NCBI GenBank assembly: GCA_002347705.1
Contig: DDWY01000017.1
Coordinates: 30,377 to 94,376 of the forward strand
DNA from: Anaerolineaceae bacterium UBA2274
Lineage (GTDB): Bacteria > Chloroflexota > Anaerolineae > Anaerolineales > Anaerolineaceae
DNA length: 64,000 nucleotides
Reading direction: 5' to 3'
The position numbers and the translations under genes were made by a program. Numbering within the stretch: the first letter of the stretch is position 1; every line of letters begins with the position of its first letter. The notes beneath the pieces are model-generated. The model saw nothing but the letters and a program-made list of their open reading frames with translations, was not told the origin of the DNA and made no database searches. Of the stretch, positions 27,182 to 36,303 are shown piece by piece.

Positions 27182-30100
27182 CTATCTCATGATAAGAGGC
27201 AGGTATAAGAACTTGAGAGGTTCTTCAACCAAAACTTCCCAAACTGCCATTTCCTCAACAGTGTAGGCTTCATCTGTGCTGTGCAAAGCTTCATTGACGA
27301 CCAAGCCAACTGTTTCCTCGTCCACCGTCACTTGGAAGGTGATCACATGGGTGGGCGGAACAAAGACGTAGTCGAAGCAGATAGCCGAGCCATTTTCAAT
27401 TTGAAGGGTCGTATCATTGTAGACAAAGGTCGTGCCAACAGTACCGTCGACATTTTCCACGCCAATGGTCGAACTGCCCAGATCGAAATCGGGATGAATG
27501 TTATCGTAGGCAAAAATGATCTCATAGGCGCCTGGGGCATCGCTTGGCTGCAAGAAGTAGCCAATTTCGAAGTCCAGGGTCACCGCAGGATCGCCGCCAT
27601 AGCGGTAAACATCATCGTATTCAATCACCGCGAAGGAAGCTCCATCACCAACCATGGTAACACCCTTATTGGTGGTCAGGTCGTACTGGGTGAAAAGATC
27701 ATCCCAGAACATCGCCATCAGGTTATTGGGGTCAGTCGGGTTGGGCAGATTCTGGTTCATAAAGCTGGTTGAAGCCATATCAAATCCCGCAAACCCATCA
27801 GCCGTGAATTCCATCCCTACATAATCGATACCGTAGAAGTTGAATGGAGGGTAGGTGGAGAAAGTGCCGTACCAGAAACTGTCACCATACGCCAGCGAAG
27901 GTGAAGCGGCAAACCCGTAACTGGTCGTAAACCAATCCATGTAAGCGTCAGGGTTGCCATCAGGCATGATCTCCAGTGTACAGGCGGGGTCTTCAGCGCT
28001 GGTGGTGAAATCATAGGTGTAATAGCCCGGATCAATGGTGCCAGTCCAGGTGATGGCATTGGTCAGCTCATCATACACTGCACCGCCCGTAACCGAATCC
28101 GGCACATATGTGACACCATCAGGCAGTACATCATTGATACTGTACTCAATTGAGTAATCCTTGTAATTAGTAACGGCAAGGGTGTAGGTAATCGTGTCGC
28201 CCGGTGCCGCAATTTCGACATCAGCGGTCTTGACCACGTCATCCGCGAGGCGGACAATATCCAAATCGGTCGAACCAATCCACAAGTCGCAGAAGGTATC
28301 AGCACAGGTGTCAAAGTAACCATACATGCGATCGCCTTCGGATGTGTCTTCATACCAGACAATATCCATGCTGAAAGGTTCCCCAGCTGGGTTAGTTGCA
28401 GGCACGATCACATCGTAATTACCGACTTCGGGTTCCAAAGGAACGATGGCACTTGCAAGGGTGACCGTGTCACCAACCGCGCCATTCCAGTTTTGGACAA
28501 CAATGAAGTAGGTATCAACAGCAGGCCAGTAAATCCAGTCCTTAGGCGCATTTAGATATTCCAGGACGGCACCCGTCGCACTACTGGCAACCAGGTAGTC
28601 AGCTGAAGAAAGCATGCCATCACCGTTCTGGTCCCAATACAGGAACATATCCAGATCAAGTGAGGTTGACTCAGTAATTTCAGCCACAAGCCGAATTGAA
28701 TTGGCAGGCACGTCAAACTTCTTTACGAACACCTGGCTAATATCATCCACCGGATCAGAGTTGGTTGGGTCTGGATCCAAAGTGAAGGTTTCCAAATCCG
28801 CGACAACCAGACCAGATAGGTAAACATTGCCATCCGTGATTTCCACGGCTGTCAGATCGCTGATTGTTTCAGCGTCAGCATCCCGGTGAGTCCCAAGCCG
28901 CAGGAAAGCCGGAATATTGCTTGAGGTAGGCAGAACAGCCAAGGGGATATGGAGGTCGGCGATCGGTGCGCCAGCCACAATTGGGCCAAGTTCGACATCA
29001 TCTATGTACCAGTTGTCCGCATCATTGCCCTGATAGTTGAATGCCAAACAAACAGTTTGACCTTCATAGGAAGTTAGGTCATAGGTGTATTGAGCCCAGG
29101 TTGTGGATGCAGCACTAAGCTCTTCAAGCTCAACAAAAGCTCCATCCGCTGGATTGCAACTTCCTGTTGAAATAAGCAAACCATGATAATAGTACCAAGT
29201 CGGGTAGAGTGATCTTTCCCAGAATGAGAAATACATACCAGATTCTACTGTAAAGGCAGGTGTCACCAACCATCCATTCTGGTCGCCGGCCGCACTATAT
29301 ACATGATAGGCTGACCCTACGCCAGAATGATAGTAATCTATCGTGCGAGCCCATTGGCTACCACCACCATCGGAATTATAAGCAGACCAACCGGTTGGAG
29401 GGAACGTGGTAGATTCAAAACCTTCCTGCCATCCACCACCACCTGCATGCGAGCTATCTGTCAGAAAATCGATACTCGCAAATTCCCAAACGTCTGTCTC
29501 TAATGTTGCAACATCCGCCGTAAACGTGACCACCTGGGTGCCGCCGGCAGGGATAGTGAAACTAGCAGGAGCAACCGTTACCCATTCGGGTGCAACAACA
29601 GTATAAGTAGCTGGCATACCAGCCACGCTCTTGAAGGTTCGTGTCCAGGTGCATTCACCCACGCACTTGCTGCTATACAAGCTGGCAAGGTTCAAACTTG
29701 AAGGAGTGCCGTCCAATGTAGGATCAGCCGCCTCAAAATTAGCAATGGTTTCGTCCAATACCAAACCGACCATTGCGGCATTTTCGAGCGCAACGCGTCC
29801 GGAGCCTTCATCCTGAGGGGTGGCTGGGCGCATGACGCCTTCAATGGTAACGCGGTCAGCAAGCAGACCGTCTTCCGCGGTCATCATCATGGCTGAACGG
29901 ATTTCCATGGGGGTCCAATCGGGATGCAGCGCCATCAATAACGCGGCAGCGCCAGCATTGTGCGGGCTGGACATGGAAGTACCCTGGTACAAGTCGAGTT
30001 CGTAATCACCACTGGGGGCAATCGTTCCATCAGCCACAGCAGCCAAAATGGAGACACCCGGAGCAGTGATATCGGGCTTCAAAACATCAAACGTAGTGTT

Positions 30101-31807
30101 GGGTCCGTAAGAGCTAAAGCCAGCGATAATATCTTCATAATTGGCGTTATAGATCCGGCTGGTTTCAGCAGAGATCGACGCTGTAGCGGTCGGATTGGCA
30201 TCAATCCATGCCTTGATAGCCAGGCCATCTTCCATGCTGATCATGGCGGCACCAGTAACGATGCCAGCCATGCCTGCAGGAGCGCCAGTTCGGCTGTTGA
30301 AAATCAGCACATATTCAGCACCAGCAGCGTAAGCATTGGCTTCCTTTGCTGCAAAGGTGCAGACACCACGTTGAATGAGGGCAATTGCGCCGTCAAAGAA
30401 ACCGGGAGCAAAAGCCGCACAGCCGTTGAGATTTGCAGGATCATACTTGATTGGCAAGTCCACCAAGTCAATTGTCAGTAAAGGTCCTGCTTGCACTGCG
30501 CCCAGACCAGTTAACTCGGGGGGTACAGTGCCTGGACCGGTGATATCCACGGCATTGGCAAAAATCCGGCCATGTGAGGCGGCAGCAACGGTGGACACCC
30601 AGGGTGAGCGATGCGCCACAGAGGATGGGCCGGTTGTATCGCCGGCATTGCCAGCGGATGTAGAGACAAAAATACCAGCTTCAGTTGCAGCCAAAAAGGC
30701 CAATTCCACTGGGTCAGAGTAAGGATTGGCGCCACCGGAAATGGAGTAGTTCAGAACATCCACACCACTGGCGATAGCATCATCAACAGCCGCAACAGTT
30801 GCGTCACCGTAACAAGCACCATTCGGAGGGACCGGTACACAAACATCAAAAGAGATAATCTGCGCGTGAGGTGCCACACCGCTGATAGTGGTGGTAACAC
30901 CCTGGAATTCCACTTCCACAAAATTGCCGGCAACAGTGGAGGCGGTATGGGAACCATGACCTTCAGAGTCTTCCGGGCTGGAAGTCTCTACGGGATGATC
31001 GGCAACATAGGTGAACGCGCCAACTAATTTGTCATTACAAGCAGTGGCATAATCGGGGTCACCATCAGGAGCACAAACACCCAGGTAATCGCCAGTCCAT
31101 TCGTAGACATAGCCATCTGTGGGGGTAGCGCTGAAGGAGGGGTGGTCAAAGTTGATGCCGGTATCGATAATACCAACCAGCACGCCTTCGCCGTAGGTAT
31201 CAACACCCGTGGCAGTTTCGCCATTCCAAATGGCAGGAGCGCCGATCAGGGTGGGACCTTCATCCGTATCAGTGTGCTCGATGGGTGCACGCAGTACCTT
31301 GGCGCCAGTTTGAGCGGCCAACAGTTCTGCTTCAGCAGCGGTCAACATCATAGAGAAACCGTTGGTGGCATAACGATACGTGAACAGCACTTCTGGCACA
31401 CGACCCAAGACGTTGCTGGCTGTCGTCAGGTAGGCTTGCTGTTGGACCTGGATGTAATCCAGGTATGCCTGGCTCTCGGGAGCTTTAACATCCAACTTTT
31501 CGCCAGTGACAGAAGGGGCTGTAGCAGCAAAACCTGCAAGTTCTCCCTTGTAGGTGGCTAAAGGTTTGTCGGGCAAGATGACCACAAAGCGAAGGGGGTC
31601 CTTGCTATTCACCTCATAGGCTTCGACGGCCGTTTCCTCAACAAATTTAAGGTTACGCCCCTCAGCCTCCGGCTGGTTGAGCAAGGTTGAGCGGTCAACC
31701 ACTAACAGCCTGGAGCCAGCGGGAGGAGGGTTCTGGGCACTTACGGGTGCTGCAACCATTGCCAGCACAACTAATAGTGCGATTACACGAAATAATGCTG
31801 ATTTCAT
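27182..31807 (-). CDS. Large secreted subtilisin-family (S8) serine protease
   Basis: A 1541-residue exported protease. Residues 1-24 are a signal peptide ending VSAQ. An I9-like prodomain follows. The S8 domain has Asp215 in VGIIDTGINFDHPSF, His284 in EGHGSHTAS, Asn387 in TSAGNAGD and Ser611 in GTSMSSPHNAG, so the triad and oxyanion Asn are complete. A PA domain (about 460-550) is inserted between His and Ser. Downstream are an Fn3-like segment, a jelly-roll domain near GDQNGWLVTPAFTVESG (cleaved-adhesin type) and a DUF11-like repeat near PGDTITYTLAVTN. It ends FLYLPLIMR. GGAG precedes the ATG. It probably degrades extracellular protein; the C-terminal tail may be a sorting signal. Confidence 0.95.
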   Translation of the reverse strand: MKSALFRVIALLVVLAMVAAPVSAQNPPPAGSRLLVVDRSTLLNQPEAEGRNLKFVEETAVEAYEVNSKDPLRFVVILPDKPLATYKGELAGFAATAPSVTGEKLDVKAPESQAYLDYIQVQQQAYLTTASNVLGRVPEVLFTYRYATNGFSMMLTAAEAELLAAQTGAKVLRAPIEHTDTDEGPTLIGAPAIWNGETATGVDTYGEGVLVGIIDTGINFDHPSFSATPTDGYVYEWTGDYLGVCAPDGDPDYATACNDKLVGAFTYVADHPVETSSPEDSEGHGSHTASTVAGNFVEVEFQGVTTTISGVAPHAQIISFDVCVPVPPNGACYGDATVAAVDDAIASGVDVLNYSISGGANPYSDPVELAFLAATEAGIFVSTSAGNAGDTTGPSSVAHRSPWVSTVAAASHGRIFANAVDITGPGTVPPELTGLGAVQAGPLLTIDLVDLPIKYDPANLNGCAAFAPGFFDGAIALIQRGVCTFAAKEANAYAAGAEYVLIFNSRTGAPAGMAGIVTGAAMISMEDGLAIKAWIDANPTATASISAETSRIYNANYEDIIAGFSSYGPNTTFDVLKPDITAPGVSILAAVADGTIAPSGDYELDLYQGTSMSSPHNAGAAALLMALHPDWTPMEIRSAMMMTAEDGLLADRVTIEGVMRPATPQDEGSGRVALENAAMVGLVLDETIANFEAADPTLDGTPSSLNLASLYSSKCVGECTWTRTFKSVAGMPATYTVVAPEWVTVAPASFTIPAGGTQVVTFTADVATLETDVWEFASIDFLTDSSHAGGGGWQEGFESTTFPPTGWSAYNSDGGGSQWARTIDYYHSGVGSAYHVYSAAGDQNGWLVTPAFTVESGMYFSFWERSLYPTWYYYHGLLISTGSCNPADGAFVELEELSAASTTWAQYTYDLTSYEGQTVCLAFNYQGNDADNWYIDDVELGPIVAGAPIADLHIPLAVLPTSSNIPAFLRLGTHRDADAETISDLTAVEITDGNVYLSGLVVADLETFTLDPDPTNSDPVDDISQVFVKKFDVPANSIRLVAEITESTSLDLDMFLYWDQNGDGMLSSADYLVASSATGAVLEYLNAPKDWIYWPAVDTYFIVVQNWNGAVGDTVTLASAIVPLEPEVGNYDVIVPATNPAGEPFSMDIVWYEDTSEGDRMYGYFDTCADTFCDLWIGSTDLDIVRLADDVVKTADVEIAAPGDTITYTLAVTNYKDYSIEYSINDVLPDGVTYVPDSVTGGAVYDELTNAITWTGTIDPGYYTYDFTTSAEDPACTLEIMPDGNPDAYMDWFTTSYGFAASPSLAYGDSFWYGTFSTYPPFNFYGIDYVGMEFTADGFAGFDMASTSFMNQNLPNPTDPNNLMAMFWDDLFTQYDLTTNKGVTMVGDGASFAVIEYDDVYRYGGDPAVTLDFEIGYFLQPSDAPGAYEIIFAYDNIHPDFDLGSSTIGVENVDGTVGTTFVYNDTTLQIENGSAICFDYVFVPPTHVITFQVTVDEETVGLVVNEALHSTDEAYTVEEMAVWEVLVEEPLKFLYLPLIMR

Positions 31808-32223
31808 TCTTTCACTCCATTTTCTTGTTTAACAGGATTTTTGCAGGGGAACGCACCCTGCACGTTTCTACGTACACTTGCGGGAACAATTGTAAAGATT
31901 TGCTGATAATTCGGTCTGACTAAGCTAAAAGTCAAGTGGTGGTAACTCCTTTCAAATTTTATATCCATCCCCCAAGGGGAACGTTCAAGAAAGGTACGAA
32001 CAGATTAATAAATATCGACCGGCAATCGACGTCTAAATTATAGTCATTCTGTTTCCATGCGTCAAGCGAAACTTTAGTCGCATTATCATTTGAACCAACA
32101 GCTATCTCTTAGTAACATTATCCTTTGACATGACACTGAGAACAATATTTTTCTATTATCGCTCCCTGCCAGACTTCGTCTAGCCAAAACCATGCGGATT
32201 CCAACTCTCCAGAGCCCACTGTC
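31808..32223. other. Gap between subtilase and the feo operon
   Basis: About 400 bases with no supportable gene. The part next to the subtilase start should hold its promoter; the best match, TTGACT with AATTAT 18 bases on, is weak. Small frames on either strand lack ribosome sites. Confidence 0.5.
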
Positions 32224-32246
32224 AAAAAAACTGCTTCTTTGTGCAG
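32224..32246 (-). terminator. Weak terminator after the feo operon
   Basis: On the minus strand CTGC and GCAG flank an eight-base loop and are followed by seven T. The stem is only four to five base pairs, but the T-run and its place just after the last feo gene support the call. Confidence 0.45.
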
Positions 32247-32269
32247 CGGGTGTTTCCAAAAATATCTGA

Positions 32270-32464
32270 TCAACAATGCTTTTTGATCTGCTCCGGGCAG
32301 TTCTGCTCGGATTTTTTCGGCAGGATCTTTGCCGCGGCACAGGTGCCCGCGTAGGTGCAGCCCGCGCAACCCCCACGCCCGGATTTGGCATTGCATACCA
32401 TCTTATAAATGATCAATCCTACGATTGCCGCGAGCACAACACTGATAATAATCGTTGGGACCAT
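32270..32464 (-). CDS. FeoB-associated Cys-rich membrane protein
   Basis: A 64-residue protein with one N-terminal membrane helix (IIISVVLAAIVGLIIY) and a cytoplasmic Cys-rich tail: VCNAKSGRGGCAGCTYAGTC, then CPEQIKKHC. This is the small FeoB-associated family seen next to feoB in Firmicutes and Bacteroidetes; its role is thought to be in iron uptake, perhaps at the pore. Its ATG lies one base after the feoB stop, with AGAGG inside the end of feoB, so translation is coupled. Confidence 0.9.
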   Translation of the reverse strand: MVPTIIISVVLAAIVGLIIYKMVCNAKSGRGGCAGCTYAGTCAAAKILPKKSEQNCPEQIKKHC

Positions 32465-32465
32465 C

Positions 32466-34628
32466 TTAGCCTCTTGACCCTGCTCTCGCCCGCTTCAATC
32501 TCCCATCTGCCTGCGGTGATGGTCTGAAAATGAGCCACAACACCACCCCAGTCACTGCCAGGGTGATACCCGTCCACAAAGTGAACACGCCTCCCTGCAA
32601 CCATGTGCCGAGCTGATAAACCATCAGTGCTGCAATATATCCAAAAGCGGTCATATACCCAACCGCAAACAAAGTCCACATCACGCTGTTCATCTCGCGC
32701 CGGATTGAACTGATCGCTGCAATGCATGGCGCGGAGAGCAGCACAAAGATCAGAAACGAGGTCGCCGAAAGGGGCGAAAAGGCTGCCCGCAAGCTCATCC
32801 ACATTTCCTGACCACCAGCAGCAACTTCAGAAAAACCGTAGAAAATACCGAAGCTGCTCACCACAGTCTCCTTGGCAACCAACCCGTTCAGTGCCGCCAT
32901 GACCGGGCGCCATTCTCCCCAGCCCAAAGGTTTAAAAACCCAGGCAATTGAGGTTCCAATCGCAGCCAGGATGCTGTGATTGATTTGCCCGGCTTCAAGC
33001 ATCTGAAAACGACCTTCCACCCAACCAAAAAAGGTCAAAAACCAGATCACGATCGCTGCCAGGAGGATCACGGAGGTAGCTTTTTTGACAAAAGATGAAA
33101 CTCTATCCCAGGTTGTTCTAAAAATGCATTTAAGCGAAGGACATCGATAGGCTGGCAATTCCATCACGAATGGCGAAGGCTCCCCCTGGAACAACGCCGT
33201 CTTTTTCAGGATAAGCCCTGAAATAACCACTGCCGCGATCCCCAAAAAGTAAGCGCCAAAAGCAACCCAGCCTTTCCCGCCAAAAAAAGCTCCAGCAATC
33301 ATGGAAATCACCGGCAGTTTTGCGCTGCAAGGAATGAAGGATGTTGTGATGACCGTCATGCGTCTGGCACTCTCGTTCTCGATCGTGCGTGCCGCCAAAA
33401 TCGCCGGCACACTACAGCCGCTTCCAATTAGCATCGGGATAAAACTTTTCCCTGAAAGTCCAAACTTGCGGAACATACGGTCCAGGATGAAAGTGACCCT
33501 CGACATATATCCGCTGAATTCCAACAAGCCCAAAAACAGAAACAAGACCACCATCTGGGGCAAAAAACTCAAGACTGAACCCACCCCTGCCAGGATGCCA
33601 TCCACGAGCAGCCCCTGCAGCCAGTTTGCCACGCCCCAATCCACCAGCTTTCCACTGACAGCAGGCAGGATAATCTCGCCGAAAAGTTTGTCGTTGGTCC
33701 AGCGTGTCATGGTGGCGCCAACCGTGTTTACCGAAACGTAATAGACCACGAACATCACCAGGGCAAAAATTGGTAAAGCCAGCCAGCGATTGGTCACAAC
33801 TCGATCGATCCGGTCTGAAGGTGAGAGTTCGCCCGCCTTTTTGCGCACGGTGACCTTCTCGAGCACATTCTCGATGAAGCCATAGCGTTCTGAGGCGATG
33901 ATGCTGTCGGAGTCGTCGTCGTACTCAAGTTCACATTGCCAGATATCCTGTTCGATGTGGGCCTTCAATTCGGCTGAGAGGCCTAATTCCGCTTCAACCA
34001 GTTCGTTGCGTTCGAAGAGTTTGACCGCGTACCAGCGCTGTTTGTGCTCAGGCTGCTCATGCAGAGCTACTTCTTCGATGTGCCCCAGGGCATGTTCCAC
34101 CCCGCCGCTGAAACGATGCACCGATAGCAAGCGCCTGTTTTTTTGAGCAACCTCCATGGCAGCTCCAGCGAGTTCATCGATCTGAGTCTCGCGCAGTGCT
34201 GATATTTTCACCACAGGCAGTCCAAAAGCCTCGCCAAGAGCTGTGCTGTCAATCCTGGTCCCGCTTTTCTCAACCTCATCCATCATGTTGATTGCCAGGA
34301 CCATCGGGATGCCCAACTCCGCCAACTGCGTCGTCAGGTAAAGATTCCGTTCCAGGCTCGTACCATCTACGATATTGATGATGGCATCAGGGTTGGACTC
34401 AAGCAGGTAATCCCTGGCTATTTCTTCTTCAAGCGAATTCGTCGAGAGTGAATAGATCCCCGGCAGATCCACCAATACCACATCGGGGTGACCGATCAGA
34501 ATGCCTTCCTTCTTCTCAACCGTCACGCCTGGCCAGTTGCCAACATATTGGTTTGAACCTGTGAGGGCATTAAATAGCGTGGTTTTTCCGGAATTAGGAT
34601 TTCCTGCGACAGCAATAATTACAGACAT
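32466..34628 (-). CDS. feoB: Ferrous iron transporter FeoB
   Basis: A 720-residue iron(II) transporter. The N-terminal G domain has the P-loop GNPNSGKTTLFNALTG at about residues 9-24, G3 DLPG, G4 NMMD and G5 SAL. A helical GDI-like region follows (about 170-260). The membrane domain (from about 290) carries the FeoB gate block MLIGSGCSVPAILAARTIEN with its conserved Cys, and a second at SFIPCSAKLPVISMI. It is between feoA and the small FeoB-associated gene. Iron control is expected through the DtxR-like boxes upstream of feoA. Confidence 0.97.
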   Translation of the reverse strand: MSVIIAVAGNPNSGKTTLFNALTGSNQYVGNWPGVTVEKKEGILIGHPDVVLVDLPGIYSLSTNSLEEEIARDYLLESNPDAIINIVDGTSLERNLYLTTQLAELGIPMVLAINMMDEVEKSGTRIDSTALGEAFGLPVVKISALRETQIDELAGAAMEVAQKNRRLLSVHRFSGGVEHALGHIEEVALHEQPEHKQRWYAVKLFERNELVEAELGLSAELKAHIEQDIWQCELEYDDDSDSIIASERYGFIENVLEKVTVRKKAGELSPSDRIDRVVTNRWLALPIFALVMFVVYYVSVNTVGATMTRWTNDKLFGEIILPAVSGKLVDWGVANWLQGLLVDGILAGVGSVLSFLPQMVVLFLFLGLLEFSGYMSRVTFILDRMFRKFGLSGKSFIPMLIGSGCSVPAILAARTIENESARRMTVITTSFIPCSAKLPVISMIAGAFFGGKGWVAFGAYFLGIAAVVISGLILKKTALFQGEPSPFVMELPAYRCPSLKCIFRTTWDRVSSFVKKATSVILLAAIVIWFLTFFGWVEGRFQMLEAGQINHSILAAIGTSIAWVFKPLGWGEWRPVMAALNGLVAKETVVSSFGIFYGFSEVAAGGQEMWMSLRAAFSPLSATSFLIFVLLSAPCIAAISSIRREMNSVMWTLFAVGYMTAFGYIAALMVYQLGTWLQGGVFTLWTGITLAVTGVVLWLIFRPSPQADGRLKRARAGSRG

Positions 34629-34655
34629 AGCGGCTTTCTAATAGAAAGAAAACGA

Positions 34656-34877
34656 TCATTCCACTTCGATTATTTCAGCGTCGATCTTGCGTAGACTCAG
34701 CTCGTAACCACGCAGATTGACTTCAATGGGATCGCCAAGGGGAGCTACTTTGCGTACGAAGATTTCCACGTTTTTTGTGATGCCCATATCCATTACCCGG
34801 CGGCGAATTCGTCCTTGCCCGTGGACTTTCACTACACGGGCCGATTCTCCTACCCGAACATCTCTCAAAGTTTTCAT
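34656..34877 (-). CDS. feoA: Ferrous iron transport protein A
   Basis: A 73-residue cytoplasmic SH3-like protein that assists FeoB. It opens MKTLRDVRVGESARVVKVHG and has GRIRRRVMDMGITKNVEIFV, then LRGYELSLRKIDAEII. ATG 34877 follows AGAGGAAG. A frame open for 23 more codons upstream runs through the promoter region and was rejected. The gene is 27 bases before feoB. Confidence 0.95.
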   Translation of the reverse strand: MKTLRDVRVGESARVVKVHGQGRIRRRVMDMGITKNVEIFVRKVAPLGDPIEVNLRGYELSLRKIDAEIIEVE

Positions 34878-34923
34878 CTGGTCTTCCTCTTGGCTTAAAT
34901 GGTCTTGCGTTTGTAAGCGAAAT

Positions 34924-34961
34924 TTGTTAGGATTACCTAACAACAAAAAATGTTAGCCTAA
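34924..34961 (-). promoter_or_regulatory. DtxR-type metal-repressor boxes at the feoA promoter
   Basis: A perfect inverted repeat TTGTTAGG-ATTA-CCTAACAA lies at 34924-34943, and a second TTAGCCTAA at 34953-34961. Both match the TTAGG...CCTAA pattern bound by DtxR/IdeR/MntR regulators. The second overlaps the -10/spacer and the first covers the region just after the start site, an arrangement suited to repression. The divergent gene encodes a DtxR-family protein, a likely binder. Confidence 0.8.
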
Positions 34962-34978
34962 GCTGACTGTTCTGTCAA
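34950..34978 (-). promoter_or_regulatory. feoA: Promoter of the feoAB operon
   Basis: On the minus strand a perfect TTGACA and TAACAT are separated by 17 bases, about 70 bases upstream of the feoA ATG. It overlaps the DtxR-type boxes. This is one of the best promoter matches in the window. Confidence 0.8.
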
Positions 34979-35144
34979 GGCTTCAGTGCTAAAACCGAAG
35001 TTAAGCCACTTGCTTGAGCCCCTTCGTTGGATGTGGTGGGCGCAGCCGAATCTTTTCAGCCTCTTCCTGGAGGCGGACGGCGCAGCCGGGGGGTGGGTTA
35101 ACATTGAGCAACTAACTGCCTTTGGGGCATAAGGAGTGCACACT

Positions 35145-35540
35145 ATGAATTTGCAAGAGTCAGCTGAGATGTATCTTGAGACAATTCTGGTCCTGGAGAA
35201 GCAAAACGGCCAGGTACGCGCCGTTGATATTGCCCGCCAAATGCAATTCTCCCGCCCAACCGTCAGCCAGCAGATCAGACGCCTCGCGGAGAATGGTTAC
35301 CTTGAGCTGGACGCCAACAAACACATTTTCCTTACATCCAAAGGTCGCCTAATCGCTGAAGAAACGTACAACAGACACAACAGCCTGGCGGAGATTTTTA
35401 TCTGGATGGGAGTCAGCGAGCAAACCGCGTTTGAGGATGCCTGCCGCATCGAGCACTATATCAGCACCGAAACCTTCAACTGCCTGCGTCAGCATTATGA
35501 AAAAGAGCGTAAAAATGCGATCGCAAGCAACCCAGGCTGA
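35145..35540 (+). CDS. DtxR/MntR-family metal-dependent regulator
   Basis: A 131-residue transcription regulator. The N-terminal winged helix (about residues 1-65) reads LQESAEMYLETILVLEKQ, then VDIARQMQFSRPTVSQQIRR and GYLELDANKHIFLT. The dimerisation and metal-binding part (about 70-125) has the Glu/His set in ACRIEHYIS. There is no C-terminal SH3 domain, as in MntR. AAGGAG precedes the ATG at 35145 by eight bases; a GTG nine bases earlier is rejected. It is divergent from feoAB and probably represses it with Fe(II) or Mn(II). Confidence 0.88.
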   Translation: MNLQESAEMYLETILVLEKQNGQVRAVDIARQMQFSRPTVSQQIRRLAENGYLELDANKHIFLTSKGRLIAEETYNRHNSLAEIFIWMGVSEQTAFEDACRIEHYISTETFNCLRQHYEKERKNAIASNPG

Positions 35541-35656
35541 TCCTCTTCAATCTCTTCCTGTCGCCCCTCAGTCGGTTTTTCTTTCATTCTGAGACTCTTT
35601 TACGAAAAATCTAATCATTAGAGATGGTAGAGCGTTCTTTCCGCCACTCCGCCACC

Positions 35657-35932
35657 TGTCATTCTGAGGCCTTTTTGCGAAGGATCTAAGCAGCAGAAAT
35701 CACCACCCCGGTATCTGTCATCGCGAGGAGCGAAGCGACGTGGCGATCTGAACTGCTCGAATTTCATCAGCGATAAACAATTTTATTGGCCGGATAGACT
35801 CTTCTATTGTCGGAGTGAGCCCGGGCCAGATTGACAATATGCAAACTTGCAAAGGCGGTCTCATTCCGACCTACAGCTAACACTCTTGTCATTCTGAGGC
35901 CTTTTTGCGAAGAATCTAAGCAGCAGAAATCA
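35657..35932. repeat. 46-bp direct repeat, TGTCATTCTGAGGCC family
   Basis: Copies at 35657-35702 and 35887-35932 share TGTCATTCTGAGGCCTTTTT, GCGAAG and ATCTAAGCAGCAGAAATCA with one difference. They belong with the repeats at 24134 and 44110. Confidence 0.8.
35808..35874. repeat. GTCGGAGTGAGCC...CCGACCTAC inverted-end repeat
   Basis: A 67-base unit with GTCGGAGTGAGCCCG at one end and GGTCTCATTCCGACCTAC at the other. A longer relative lies at 44209-44296. The ends are partly inverted and could form a hairpin. Confidence 0.65.
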
Positions 35933-36234
35933 GATCCATCGCTTTGCTAAAAATGATAAGACCGAAGTCCAACCTGCAGTTTACACTTCAACCGGAAGAG
36001 ATCGCCAACCCGACAATACCATTTTCATTAATTGCACCCGTAAGGCGAGCTTGGAAGCACTAAATACACCGTGATCCTGATACGCTTCCGTGGCGGATTG
36101 AGGACGGTCCGTTACTTGTTTCTGCACCAGGAAAATTCGTCCTCAATACCCTACGGGCACTTTGTCCTGCCCTACGAAATATTGAAATTTCCTATTACAA
36201 ATCCAGATCACCTACCACCTATCACCCTTCCCCA

Positions 36235-36269
36235 ATCACCTATCACCTATCACCCATCACCTATCACCT
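36235..36269. repeat. Seven-base minisatellite (ATCACCT)5
   Basis: Five tandem copies, four ATCACCT and one ATCACCC, lie about 35 bases before the next gene, with further irregular copies upstream. Such repeats can slip and alter promoter spacing, but that is inference. Confidence 0.8.
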
Positions 36270-36290
36270 ACCGCCACCCGCCATACGCGG

Positions 36291-36303
36291 TACAATTGCT
36301 GCC
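36291..36303 (+). promoter_or_regulatory. -10 element for a likely leaderless transcript
   Basis: TACAAT at 36291-36296 is followed by exactly seven bases and then ATG. No ribosome site is present. Transcription would then begin at or next to the ATG. The same geometry occurs at 54492. Confidence 0.5.

Larger units (their letters stand above)
35541..36303. other. Repeat-filled non-coding gap
   Basis: About 760 bases without a supportable gene. It holds two 46-bp direct repeats (35657, 35887), a TGTCATCGCGAGGAGCGAAGC unit near 35717, a GTCGGAGTGAGCC repeat at 35808, a seven-base minisatellite at 36235, and a -10 for the next gene. Confidence 0.7.

Noticed and set aside
34957..35144. Extra small gene between feoA and the DtxR-family gene
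   Set aside because: The minus-strand frame runs through the promoter and operators and has no start site; it is regulatory DNA.
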